A stretch of DNA of 64,000 nt, taken from the NCBI GenBank assembly GCA_000711775.1, contig ARYC01018502.1:1-64000 (forward strand), given 5' to 3'. Of the stretch, positions 37,980-49,845 are shown piece by piece. Both the position numbers and the translations under genes were made by a program. The notes beneath the pieces are model-generated. The model was not told where the DNA came from and ran no database searches. It saw only the letters and a program-made list of their open reading frames with translations. This DNA comes from Oxytricha trifallax. Lineage: Eukaryota; Ciliophora; Spirotrichea; Sporadotrichida; Oxytrichidae. Each line of letters starts with the position of its first letter. Positions within the stretch are counted from its first letter, which is position 1.

Positions 37980-39684
37980 ATCTATGAATTCTAAGTATAT
38001 AATGCTTTTTATTTTAAATTATTTATAGATTTATAAAATCAAATTTATTAGTATTATATAGGCGTTATACCTGCCCAAAATAGTTTAATGTGTATTGCAA
38101 TAATTAATCTAAAATTATTTATTTAAATTATATTATAATTCTTTTGGTCAAAGCGTCTTTCAAAATATAAAGAATAATTTTAGGTAATATAAAATAGCTA
38201 GAAAAATTAAAAAATATTATAATTTTGTATTATTGAATGAAAATGAGAGTAAATGAATTACAAATTAATTTATTCATAAACTTATGATTTAATTTATTTT
38301 TGAGTTTAGAAAATTTTTAAATTTTTTTTTTTTAATATACTAACTTTCAAAAAAAGGTTTCCCAGAAAAAAAGTAAAATGATATATCTAAAACATTTAGA
38401 AGAATGAATAAATTTGATTACATAAAATAATTATAATCTTAAACAAATTGATAATTTAATATCTTTGTTCGATTATTTAAATTGGCAATACAGATTTGTT
38501 GATTGTAAACTTAATATGTATTTGAAATAATTTTTAATTCTTAATAATTATTATTAGTAAAAATTTAATTAGTTAATTATATATTAACACAATAAAAAAC
38601 TTTTGACGAAGGAGTCAAAATGTTTACTGTTCATTAATCAACAATTGATTCTTGAAAAATATATTTAAAAATAATAAGAAAATATAATTAATATCATTGC
38701 TGGTTTTGTCCATTTTTAATGAATAATTTATTTTGCAGCATTTATTGAGGCGCTTTATTTATTTTTAATGAAGGATTCGGGACACATTAATTTGAGAAAA
38801 AAATTAAACTAAGGTTGTTTAATTTTAAATTAATTTCATCTATGTATTTGAGAATATTATTAAACCCTAACAAATTATGATTTAATTAGTGCATAAAAAA
38901 TGATTCGGTGCATTTATATTTATGATGAATTTATCTCATCTTCTTTTCAATAGTAAAGTTGGCTATAATTGCAGTTTAGATTTAGATTTAAATGTAATTG
39001 ACATTTTTTTAATAAAAAGGGAGGATGTGTCCTACTTATGCTCAAAATACCCAGGTGGTAGCTTTCCTGCTCCAAAAACACGCTATCCTATTCCCATTAG
39101 TTGTTCCATTTTCCTTTAAAAAATATTGGTTTTATTAAAATTCTTTATCAACAAATTATGATAAAATTTATTTATTTTTTAGCATGCAGTTTCTTTTCTG
39201 TCTTGATTAAGATTTCAATTTCTTCTTATGAAAATCACATTAATTTTTTGATTGAAATATTTTGTTTAACACGGTTCTTGAAATATAATGAGAAGTGGGA
39301 TAAATATAAACCTGGAAAATAGCATATTATAAACAGTTGTTTAATTAGGAGAGGGCAAATTGAAGTATTGATTTATATGTTTCTTCAATAATATTTGGAT
39401 AATAAAATAAAATGAAATGTTTGGCATAAAAATCACTCACAATTTTGAAGATTCAAATATCATGGCTGGAAAATTATTAAGATATTAATCTATTCTCCTA
39501 TTATAAAAGATTTCTTCTGATAAAATGAATTATTAACATTTTGTTTTATTTTAAAGAATTTTATCTGAAAAAATAACTCAAAAAAGGTCTTTACAATAAA
39601 AGTAAATTATTTATAATTTGATTTGACAGAATTAATCTTTTAAGTTATTTGCTAATTCTTCAAATTTAATTATATAAATTGATT
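37980..39684. other. Large germline-limited gap (IES)
   Basis: AT-rich sequence between two coding pieces. It holds a decayed MITE-like stretch at ~39045-39420 and possible but unproven tiny coding islands near 38600 (FDEGVKMFTVHQ) and 38750. Confidence 0.5.
39045..39420. mobile_element. Decayed relative of the G-run MITE family
   Basis: Begins GGTGGTAGCTTTCCTGCTCC, an eroded version of the AAGTTTCCTGCCCC end. The interior shares stretches with copy 26567-26958, such as TGAAAATCACATTAATT and an ATAAATATAAACCTGGAAAA segment comparable to that in copy 46613-47067. The right end and target duplication cannot be placed, so boundaries are approximate. Confidence 0.45.
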
Positions 39685-39790
39685 AGCTTGCAATAGAATC
39701 CAATTGGGATGATGACATTTAAGTAACAACTATAGATGCATAGAAATAGTTTAGCATCACTTAAAATTCTAATAAAATTAAGAATATTTA
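39685..39790 (+). CDS. MDS of the dispersed surface-protein gene
   Basis: Reads LAIESNWDDDIQVTTIDAQK then QFSITQNSNKIKNIYDQ in one frame with Gln-coding TAA/TAG. Bounded by AT-rich sequence. Plausible repeat-ectodomain continuation. Confidence 0.5.
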
Positions 39791-40299
39791 TGATTAAATT
39801 ATAAATTGTAAAAAATAATTATTATTTTAATATTTTTATGATTAAAATATGAATGTTTTTAGTTTTATCTTCTAAATTTAAGATCTTATAATTTAATGTC
39901 ATTTATAATATCCTGGTTTAATATTAAGTTATTATTAATTCAAAAGCTTTTACAAAAATTAAATTCATAGTTTAAATGAAAATCTTAATTAAATTTTTAA
40001 AAAATTTTAATATTTTATATGAAAAATATAAATTAAGTTAAAATTTAAACAAATTGTGAAAAATCTAAAATAAAAATAATCACAAAAATGGATCCTGGAT
40101 TTAGAAGTGTAAATTACACATAATCAGTAAAATAAAAAGAATGTTTATCATATTTATAATTTTTAATATTTTAATAGTAGTAGTAGTATGTAACTTAAAG
40201 GTAATTAAATTTAATCTAAATACTTGATAAATACTTAAATTATCTCAATTTAGATAGTCATTCTTGTTGGATTTGTTATATTCCCTTTCATCGAAGTTC

Positions 40300-42505
40300 T
40301 GGTCTCTTTTTTTTGACATAATCCACTCTGAATAGTTTTTTTACTGGTTGATAGTACTCATGCTACTCTAATTTTCTTATCCTTTTGTCTAACCAAATCA
40401 TGTTTGTTATGATTTCTATTTATTGGTGGTTACTCAAGTAAATTAATCTACTCTCTCTGATTAATTTAGAGAATCTCGTAGGGTCTCCTGCTGTATTAAT
40501 TAAGTTACAGTTTTTCATGGTTTGAGTCCACAAATACTTTGTGAACATTGCAATAGTGGCTCATCCCATAGTTGATTATTGTCTTTCCCTAACTTATATC
40601 CATCATAGTATCCATTACATTTTTGGTCAGGAAGATCTTCTTCTTTTTTTCTAAAGTCTTTCCTTGTTTAGCTATATCTTCCTTCGCTACTTAGGTCTCA
40701 GGAACTAATCAATGCTCATATTGATCTTTTTCATGCTCTTCAGAACTAAGTCCCTTATAATTTCACTGGTGTTTGTTTCTTTTAGTTGTGTTACATTCCT
40801 TAGTATTTTATTTGGAATGTCTAGCCGTTCTAAATGCGATTCCTTTGAGTTATAGCTCCATTTTTTCTATTTCCTCAATTTTTACAAACTAGGCTGCCAC
40901 CAGTGGGGTATATTTATAAATAATTAGCGATCTTAACTATATCATCATTATGGTGTCACATACTGTTCGATTGTTTGAGCTTGTAAGTTTTGATAAAACT
41001 CTGTTTTTCTTTTTATTTCATTCCATCTATTTTTTAGTAAATTTTGAGTATTAAGGCATATGTTGAGTCCTAAGTATTTAGTTTCTTCTACTTTCTTAAT
41101 TCCCTCTATTTAAAATTCTCTCTCGAAGATCTTTGCATCACTCAAAAATACTGTGTTTTTTTTAGCTTCAAGTTGTGGGTTTTTTTCAATTTCTTTGAAG
41201 CTTTTGATAACTCTTCTGAATTATTAAGGGTCTTTTATATTTTTAAGAATGTCGTCTGCAAACACTATTAGCTTACCCTATTTGACTAATGATATTAGCT
41301 CTTTCTGTGAATATAATGCGTCTTATAGGTAAATGTTGAGAACATCGGTGAAAGTCAACTTCCTTGAGCTACTCCTTATTCAGTTAGTACATCTTCCTCC
41401 TCAAACTTAATCTTGGTTCCGGTGTATAACAACTCTATCAGACTAGCTATTTCTCTTTTGTGTTGGTTATTCAATTTTTAAGGATTAAAATTAGCTAGTC
41501 TTTCCAGACAGAGTCGTACGTTTATTAGAGATCGACTAGTAAATAGGCTTCTCTTTGTTTGCTCTTTCTTCTCGATGCTTTTATGTGTTCTAATATCCTT
41601 ATAAGATTGATGTGAGTGCTTTTATTTTCTTTGAATCCATTTTGGTAGTTTCCTGTTGTCAGTAGTTCACTCTTAAATTCAGTAACTTTGCTAATTATCA
41701 CCTTTTCCACTATTTTACTTAAGTAGGAGTTTATCACTATTGGTCTTGTATTGCTGACTTCTGGGTATACTTTATTCTGGTCTTTGCTCAGTAGTATTAA
41801 CCTCCCCTCCTTAATGTATTTTGGAATCTATTTGTTATTTAGCCAGTATGATATTTTCTCACTTACTGTCTTCTTAATTGTCTCTGATTTAAGCAACATC
41901 TTTCCATCAAAGCCATCTAGGCCAAAGGCCTTGTTAAAGTTACACTCTCCAATACTTCTTATTACATCCTCCACGTTACAGAAGCTTTCTTCTTCTAGGT
42001 CCTCTTTTATTATTTTATCTGTTCTTTTTTGTTCTTGTCGTCCGATTCCTCTTTAATCTTTAAACATCTCCCCATAGAATTTCAGTATTTATTTTTCGTT
42101 TGTTTCCCTATCTCTAATCTCTCATCATTAATCGTTAATCCTTTTATTGGTTAATATTTTTTAAAGTTTTTGTTAGTCTTTTTACCATGTAAAAGAACTC
42201 TTATACATCGTTTTTGTCTAGGCAATGCTCTAATTTTCTAATTGCTTCCCTCCATTGCACCTTTGTTTCCTGGAATGCATCTCTTAATTTTTTGTTATTC
42301 TTATTCTTAATAGCCCATTCCGGTGGTTGTTGATACCAGTTCCTCCCCTTGGTTTATCTCCCTATTTTGTCTTAAAAACATTTCTTAATCGGGTTTTCTA
42401 AGTCATCTGCTGTCATTTCCCTTCCTTCTTCAATAAAAGTCTTCCAGTATTGCTTCCTTAGATTTGATATCCGAATCGTTCTTTCTTTGTCCGTTAGTTT
42501 GAAAT
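40300..42505 (-). CDS. LINE reverse transcriptase region, frame-broken
   Basis: Reverse transcriptase motifs in order on the - strand: NFNKAFGLDGFDGKM (~41930), LILLSKDQN and NTRPIVINSYLSKIVEKVI (~41740), GNYQNGFKENKSTHINLIRI (~41640), AYLLVDLQQTYDSV (catalytic Asp of motif A, ~41535), GVAQGS.LSP (~41360) and a FADD-like motif B/C area near 41260, then a thumb/C-terminal portion to ~40300. At least two frame changes occur within the region (for example near 42130 and ~41350). Non-LTR type is shown by the linkage to the upstream endonuclease and the 3' short-repeat tail. Confidence 0.85.
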
Positions 42506-42509
42506 CACT

Positions 42510-43495
42510 TTCTTGAAATTATATTTGAGTCTTACTTAGATGACTTTGTGGTCAGTTAGTGTCATTTGATTTGTTTCCCATCCTATTTTCTCCACGTTTG
42601 AGAAAATCTGATCCAATTAGTTACCTTTAACTTGAGTTTCCACTCCTTGAGGAAGGGATTCTTTCAAACCCTCTTTGTTCAGTCTTTTTCCCAGTTTTTT
42701 AATGTGGTAGTTGAAATCTCCCATGACTATTATCTTTTGGTTTTAGCACTTTTGTTTTAGTAATTTTATCATGTAAATAAGTCTGTTTTGGAGTTCCTTA
42801 ATCTCGTCGTTCCAGTATGGAGGTATGTTAGCTGTATTAATGTGCAGAGGAAAGCATCCCACATTCAGTATTGTCTAGGTTACGTATTGTCTCAAGGTTT
42901 TTATCGTTTTCATTTAGAATTTGCCATTATTCATCACCAATACTCCTCCATTTCTTGCCAGTTAGGTCTGTGCTATATTCTTGTTGTTGAGACCAATTAT
43001 TCTTTATAACCTAGTTTCCACCAAGCCTATATATTCGGGGTTTTTGCTCTCTATTTCTCTGAGAAGTTAATCTTGTTTAAGTTTTGAGTTCAGACCTCTG
43101 ACATTCTGCAGGCAAATTTTGAATTCCATTGACTTCGTGTTGATCTATCTCTTCTTGCTAATGATGTCCTCTCTTCTTTTAGATCTCCATTTCTCCGCAA
43201 TTCTCTCGTTCCTTCTCACCCATCCTTCAGCTTCTCTCACTGGTTGGTAAAATTTGAGCTGTCGGCTATTGTCAATCTTGACCGAAAATTTGTTTATTTT
43301 TTCTTAGTGATCATGATTTAATTAAATATTCAGGTTTTGGTCCATTGAGCTTTGCGAATTCGAATTTGAGTTTGAATATTCAAAGTATTTGTCCAGTGTT
43401 TGCTGATGAGGATTGACTTTCACTTCTTGGCCTTTATCTTCAATATAGACCGCCAGTTTCCTCCTAACACTGGTTGGCTGTTTCTCCTTCTCCAT
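42510..43495 (-). CDS. LINE N-terminal region with APE-type endonuclease
   Basis: One open frame from ATG at 43495 (MEKEKQPTSVRRKLAVYIED) for ~330 codons. After a charged N-terminus comes the exonuclease-endonuclease-phosphatase fold: ICLQNVRGLNSK (family N-R-G), YIGLVETRL (catalytic Glu), IIVMGDFNYH (GDFN), LDQIFSN and LTDHKVIQV (final SDH-like motif). Cuts target DNA for target-primed reverse transcription. The frame shifts near 42515 into the continuation ESDFKLTDKERTIRIS. Confidence 0.88.
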
Positions 43496-43544
43496 TTTTC
43501 CCGCGCCTTCTTTACCGCTTTAATAACTTTTTAATTAATTATTA

Positions 43545-44207
43545 ATATTTTAATATTTGATAATATTATTAATTCTTTGAATACTATACATCTGCGCCTG
43601 GAAAGTACTATCAAATTATTGCAACAAAAAATTATTTGTAAATTATATAAAAATAATGAGAAATTATTATAATTTTATATTGAGAAATAGGGCTATATAA
43701 AGAGATCCTTATAGTAATTATCTTTTCTTAGGAGGAAGAATGAGAATTATTTTATTATTTCTTTAAATTTAAGGAAACTACTATAACTTAAAAAATAATT
43801 TTATCTGCTTATATATTTAAAAAAATTACATTTCTATAACCAAAACAAATTTAATTTTAATTTTTATTTAAGAATTATAAATCTATTGATATAATTTGAA
43901 TTTCTTTAAGTATATTTTTTATAAATACTAAAGTTTTATTTAATATAAATGCATCCTACACAACATATATGAAAACTGATTTGTGAATAATTTAAATTTT
44001 CAATTTAAGCCACTTGATAAGTTAGCATGTAATTTTAAATATGAGAAAAATATGATTTAATAATATAATAATATAATGATTTTATTTAGACTTACAAACC
44101 CTCTTCCACATGGAACTACATATATTTTATATAATAAATATATATATTAAAAATTTAAAAGTAAAATTTAATAATAATTAAATGTGAATAAATTTTAAAT
44201 GTATTTA

Positions 44208-44238
<31 letters not shown>

Positions 44239-44286
44239 AGCAAAATTTTAAATAAAAACCTATATTATTGCTTTAATATTATTATA
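43545..44286. other. AT-rich gap, part of a giant IES
   Basis: About 740 bp between the LINE head and the next MDS, mostly A/T homopolymer-rich, with an (AT)n run at ~44209-44232. A short coding-like island near 43690-43760 (RSLQQLSFLRRKNENYF) is unproven. Confidence 0.45.
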
Positions 44287-45330
44287 AATTTTGTTGGCAA
44301 GAATTGATTCAGGAGATATAAACGGTTTAACCTATACAAAATATTTTACATTGAATAATTATAATTGCATAGATACAAGCATAATGGATATTATTTTATT
44401 AAAATATTTATAATTCTATTTATTTTTTAAGATAAAATTTAAAACTTTAGATCTCGCAGCAAAAGATAGTAGTTCAAATATATAATTCATGTTTATAACT
44501 ATAAGTAAAATATAATTTTATCTTATCAATATTTATTATAACATTAAAATAATAGAAATTTATTAGAAATCCTTGGACATTATTATTAAAATAATTCTTT
44601 TTTTTTATTAAATAGTGCAAAAGAATTCAATCTCAACCAAGTTATATAAATTTATTTATGTTTTTTTTCTCTTTTTTATCTATTTTAATGTTCATATAGT
44701 AAAACTAAATAATTTGAAGTTATAATTATTCATAGTAATTCAAAATTTATAAAAATTCAAGAATCTATCTGATTTTCTAATTTTCCTCAGTTAATCACTT
44801 ATTCCTTAAAGAAATTATTATATACTATTTGTATTTTTAGTTCAGTTTATGGCTGTGTGAGCAATGAAGTATAAGAGGTTGGAAGTCCTCAAGCTATTGG
44901 ATACTTAGCTTTTGATAAAGATACTATTGTCTAATTTAACTTAATGTAATTAAATTCAAATAGTATTTTATTCATTATATTTAAAGTTATTATTTTTAAA
45001 AAATTAAATATACAATAACAAGAAATTGATGTTCATATTTTTTGATAATCCAAGTAAATCTATAATGGTTTATTTTATGCAACAATTTCTTTGTATAAAT
45101 AGTTTAGCCCTCAATATAGTATGGTATAAATATAAATTTATTATAAAATGATGGTGTAATGATTTATTTATTATAAATAATTAACTTTTATTTAAACTAT
45201 GTATTCTTTCATTTATTTAATGTGGAGGAATTAGTATAGGAAATGACAATGATAATTTAATTATAAGTCATATACTAGATAACCTTTCTATAAAAAATTA
45301 AGAACCCATCCATCCTTTTTTGACAATTTT
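44287..45330 (+). CDS. MDS cluster of the dispersed surface-protein gene (repeat ectodomain)
   Basis: Three secure coding islands in the same strand and style. 44287-44400 reads LARIDSGDINGLTYTKYF and TLNNYNCIDTSIMDII. 44852-44945 reads VYGCVSNEVQEVGSPQA and IGYLAFDKDTIVQFN. 45217-45330 reads CGGISIGNDNDNLIISHILD. A weaker island near 44440-44480 gives LDLAAKDSSSNIQF and another near 45065-45120 gives GLFYATISLYKQFSPQYS. The recurring GY/GG-aromatic pattern suggests beta-propeller blades outside the cell. Islands are separated by 80-450 bp of AT-rich IES; pointers were not resolved. Confidence 0.6.
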
Positions 45331-46612
45331 TATCATGTAAATAATTTAATTTAGTTAAATAAAAAAACTCCAGCATGAACTACTACACACAAATTAACTT
45401 AAATCCCCCTTATAGATTTAATATGGGAAAAAACAAAGGCATTTTATAAGTTTAAATACATGCTTTGATAGTAATTTTATGATCACATATTTTGAATACA
45501 ATATATTCATTTAAAAATAACTCTCAAAATTCTCTTAATTAAAAAATTAAAGTCTGACATTATTTTTCATGTTTTTAATTTAAATATTTGATTATATGCT
45601 ATTTTCATAAAAATTAAAAATATTTAAATTTATAATGTATAGTTTAATTTAATAGCACTAAATGAAAATTAATTTTCTTTTTCTATTTTAAAATAAATTG
45701 CTATAAAAACTACTTTATTTAAATGTCTTGCAATTAAAAATAGTATATATATTTAAAAAATAATTATCTAAATATTATATTTATTTTTTTTAGAATTAAG
45801 GGAGCTAGATTTGAAATAAACAATTTTAAATTATTAGATTTTATAGATTTACATTAATAATCATACAAAATTTATCAATATAAAATTATAATTAAAACGG
45901 AATACAAAGTAAATTTTATGAGTCTATGTCTCAAAATCATGTCTTCTCACTACCATAGAAATTTGAGAATTTTAGAAAAACTTATTCTATTAAAAATAAA
46001 AGGGATTGAGTATCATAAAAATAATGTTTGATACAGATTTTGGGGATATTTTTAATTAGGAAATGAGATATTTTATATAGGGAGATGTTTAAGGGCCTGA
46101 CTTGAACAATTATAACTTTTTCAAATAAATATATTATAATAAAATGCTATCTATGTCTACTACTAGTATTAATATGTAATAAATCAAGAAAAGGGTTTCA
46201 GCTATTTTAAGGTAGCAGATTCATAGATATTTAATGCTTCAACTCCAAAAGATATATTAATTATTTTATATTTTAAGATATCTAAACATATAAGATTGTC
46301 TACTAAAATCAAAATTAAAAAAAAATTAATATTAATTTACAAATAGGAGGCTTTGTTTTTTATTAGTATAAAAATAAATTAAAAATTAGAATGTGCAGAT
46401 AATGTATGCTAAATTTATTTAGGATTTAGATAAAATTTGTTAAAAGTTAAAATAAAATCACTTCTTCACAACTTTAATAAAAATACCATTAAAGTTTAAA
46501 TTTTGATTTTATTGAACTTATTCTTTACTAAAATCTATATTATTAGTTTAAATTTTTACTTTTAATTATGCTACTTATTTTACTATACAGTTCATATTTT
46601 TACTAATTCTCT

Positions 46613-47067
46613 GGGGGAGAAATTTCCTGCCCCCGTGCAGTGTCCTGCCCTAACATTCAAATTTTCATTATTGACAATAATAGCATTAGAAACATATAGA
46701 TCCCAAGTTCAATTACCATCCTTATTTATTGAATAACTTTTTCTAATATGTAATTTTCAAGGTTTATATTTATTCTTTGTCTTATTATATAATAAAAACA
46801 ATGCTGAACTAATTGTTTTTAATAAATAATTAGTGTGCCTTTCATAAAAATATGAAATCATTATCAAAGTAGAAATGATATTGGATGCTAGATAATAAAT
46901 AATTAAATCATTATTGATATTAAAGATTTTGTGAAAATTATAAATATTATATATTTTTATGTATGGGGCAGGAAACTTTAGAAGAGGGAAAAAAACTACC
47001 TTTTTGGGGCATGAAACTTCCCCCCTTGGAAGCATATAAAATTTTGTGGCAGGAAGCTTCCCCTCCC
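46613..47067. mobile_element. G-run MITE copy 3, TSD AATTCTCT
   Basis: 455 bp. The left end is GGGGGAGAAATTTCCTGCCC; the right end is GGCAGGAAGCTTCCCCTCCC, with extra internal copies of the repeat. 8-bp duplication AATTCTCT at 46605-46612 and 47068-47075. The interior matches copy 1 in reverse orientation over ~350 bp. Removal with one duplication copy leaves ..TNSLNKQYTLLVGYHTTV in phase with the downstream MDS. Confidence 0.88.
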
Positions 47068-49260
47068 AATTCTCTAAATAAATAGTACACCTTGCTTGTT
47101 GGATATCATACTACAGTATCTGGTAAAAATATTGGAGTAATTTTTCCAGTTGGAGATCCAACCATGTAATAATATGAATATGCTAAATTTTAATCATCAG
47201 ACAGCCTAAAACTTCTAAGTATACTATAAGAACAATTTAATAATTATAATTAATTATTTAATTAAAAAAATTATTTAATATTTAGATATAATGAATTATA
47301 TTTTTAAAAAAAGATTTTAAAGTTCGTTAAATTTAACTTTAAAAAAAACGACTCTATACAAGATTGCATGGTACACATAAAGGGAAGAAAGAGCATAAAA
47401 AGATATACTATATACTGGCAGGTTAATCCCCAGTATTAATTTCTGTACAGCATTAAATAATAATAATAATAATAAATTATACTTTAATTCCTTTTCTTAG
47501 TTTATTTTGATAATTGCTATTTATAAAGTAATTTATGGAAAAAATTATTCATATTTTTATAAATCAAGTTTACTTTTGAATAAGGGGAAATTTAAGCAGT
47601 TAATTTTTTGGTATTAAAGCGAAATATTCTGGCTAAAAATTATGGTCAGTTCACTTAGAAAAAGTAATTAAAATAACACTAGATAACTTTTTAGGTTTGA
47701 AATGCTATAATTATTTTTAAATATATTTAAATTAAATGTTATTAATATTGACTATGATAATTACAAGCCTACATAGTTGTCTAGAGTTATTTTAATTGCA
47801 TTTTCTAAGTAAACTGACCATTATTCAACCAGAATATTATACTTTAAATACTAAACTGTGGTAAAAATATTTGCATGCTTAGTAGATACATACCTATTTA
47901 ATATTTATCATAAATCGAGAATGGAATTAATAAAATACAATATTTCTCAATTATTATTAGTTACATTAATAGAATTAACAATAATAATTTTCTATATTTG
48001 TTGGATTAATATTATTTTATAACTTTAAATTAATTTAATTTAGAACTTTTATGTTAGCGTTTAAAATTATTATACAATCATTATTTTTTTAATAGTATCT
48101 CTGGAGCAGTAGATTTAACTATTTCAATCAATTAAACACAATACACTCCAGAAAACGGGTTTAACATTATTCAAATCTTATTATTTTGAACAAATTTTTA
48201 TGAATCTGATTATTATCTTTCATTTATTTTATATAACATTAACACTGGAATTGATATAATGTCAAAGTAAATTCACTACCCAGACTAGCCTATTTAAATA
48301 TTACAATTCTATATATTAATTTTTTAGTATAAATTTTATAAAAATGCCTATGTAAATTACTTCATCTTTACCAAACAAAAGCAAAGTGGAGTACATAAAT
48401 AAGAATATTACTTGTTATTATGGACTTTAATGTCAAGTTGAAGTTCTTAAAGTTTACATAGAATATTGCGATAATTCAACTAGTAGGTTTACAATTCTTG
48501 ATGTTGATTATGATTGGGCATATATTCAATCTAACTACAATAGATAAATTTATTATGAATCTTTATTTGTTAAAATAAAGATACTCTTCACCATCTCAAA
48601 AATATATATTTTCATTTTTTATAAAAAGCAAAATATTGATCTCTCTTCTATTTCAAATTTTATCAAGTTAAAATGATTAGAGAGATTTAAAATTTAAAAA
48701 ATATTATTTAAATAAAAATATATATGTTTTTCTACTGAAGAATACACAAAAGAGATCAGGGAGCCGTGGTAAATTAAATTAATCAATAATTTATAATGAT
48801 CTTAGTATTTTATAACTGAAAATATTATTAATGATATAGATTCATGCATCAGGATAAAAAATCCATATGAAATATGAAATTTTAAGGGGTCAATGTTGGG
48901 GGTATATTGGTTAGATTACTTATAATAAATTAAATACTTCATTATAAATTAATAAAATTTTTAACTTATAATTATATATAATCCAATTATCATTTGAGAA
49001 AAAATTATTCTTAAAACTAAATTTTATATTTTATCTATTTATGAAAAAGTTTATAGATAATGGCATTTAATGCCTGCTTATTTGAACTATACTATATAAC
49101 CGAAAGTATAAGTAATTTTGTATTTATTTTGTATTATTTAATTTAATTAAGCTGAAGATTATGGCAATGTATTTGAATATAGAGTTGAAGTCGTACCAGA
49201 CTCTAAAGGGGATAAAAATTCAGCTACAAGTCTTGGGTTTTACTCTTACTATTTGAAATA
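47068..49260 (+). CDS. MDS cluster of the dispersed surface-protein gene (middle)
   Basis: Coding islands: 47068-47225 (YTLLVGYHTTVSGKNIGVIF, PVGDPTMQQYEYAKFQ, SDSLKLLSILQEQF); 48096-48180 (SGAVDLTISINQTQYTPENG); 48240-48310 (NTGIDIMSKQIHYPDQP); 48345-48560 (SSLPNKSKVEYINKNITCYY, CQVEVLKVYIEYCDNSTSR, FTILDVDYDWAYIQSNYN); 49150-49258 (AEDYGNVFEYRVEVVPDSKG, SATSLGFYSYYLK). All on one strand with Gln-coding TAA/TAG and separated by AT-rich IESs. Asn-x-Ser/Thr sites and aromatic residues fit an extracellular location. Confidence 0.6.
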
Positions 49261-49431
49261 AAAATATTTTGTTAAAATTGAAAAAATAAATTCAAAATGT
49301 GAAATTTAATTATGAATTTTACAATGTTTTCAAATCAAATATTTTTGTCAATTAATTTGATAATACATCACTATTATAGATATATGCGAAAAAGATGATG
49401 TTTTAATTATATCATATTTTATTATAATTTA

Positions 49432-49845
49432 TGGAAGGAAAGTTTTCTGGCAAGTTATTATTTCTCAATTTTTTTTCATTAGTTATTTTTCTAATAACAA
49501 TTTATAGCACTAATAATTAGATTTAAGATGACATTTAAGATATACTAGTCAATTTCTTCTGAAATTTATAGCATTTATTTCTCTAAACATGGCTTTCCTT
49601 ATCAAATGCATTCTGATATAGGTTGAAATGATAATATTTTAATAAAAAACTCCAATAAATATCTAAATAACTCTATTAATAATAATAATACTCAACAACT
49701 ACTTGACTTAAATTTTTTAAAATGAAAGGATTTTTAATATTTCCCCTAAAAAATACAAATTAAATACTAAATTTATATAAACATTTTTGAAGAATTTAAT
49801 AAATTATATATAAAAATTTTGCTAGCCCGGAAACTCCCCCCCCTC
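49432..49845. mobile_element. G-run MITE copy 4 (diverged), TSD ATAATTTA
   Basis: 414 bp. The left end is TGGAAGGAAAGTTTTCTGGC; the right end is GCCCGGAAACTCCCCCCCCTC, eroded relative to the other copies. The 8-bp duplication ATAATTTA at 49424-49431 and 49846-49853 remains perfect. Removal keeps DVLIISYFIII in phase with YYVKYIAPSITGP. Older than copies 1-3 by end divergence. Confidence 0.7.

Larger units (their letters stand above)
40177..43540 (-). mobile_element. LINE (non-LTR retrotransposon), nearly full length
   Basis: About 3.36 kb on the - strand, ending at a (TAC)n tail (40177-40190). Uses the ciliate code: TAA/TAG as Gln. It lies in the gap between MDSs at 39790 and 44287, so inside a giant IES of the surface-protein gene. 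Contains an APE-type endonuclease region followed by reverse transcriptase (see separate entries). At least three frame changes are needed along its length, so this copy looks inactive but not ancient. Less AT-rich than its surroundings. Confidence 0.9.

Noticed and set aside
44209-44232. (AT)n microsatellite, also at 31482-31500
   Set aside because: Ordinary simple repeat in AT-rich germline DNA; no further meaning inferred.
46757-47035. Open frame within MITE copy 3 (and similar small frames in 26846-27061, 32834-33070, 39101-39322, 61106-61318)
   Set aside because: These frames are not shared between copies and are explained by the repeat sequence. The elements carry no gene.
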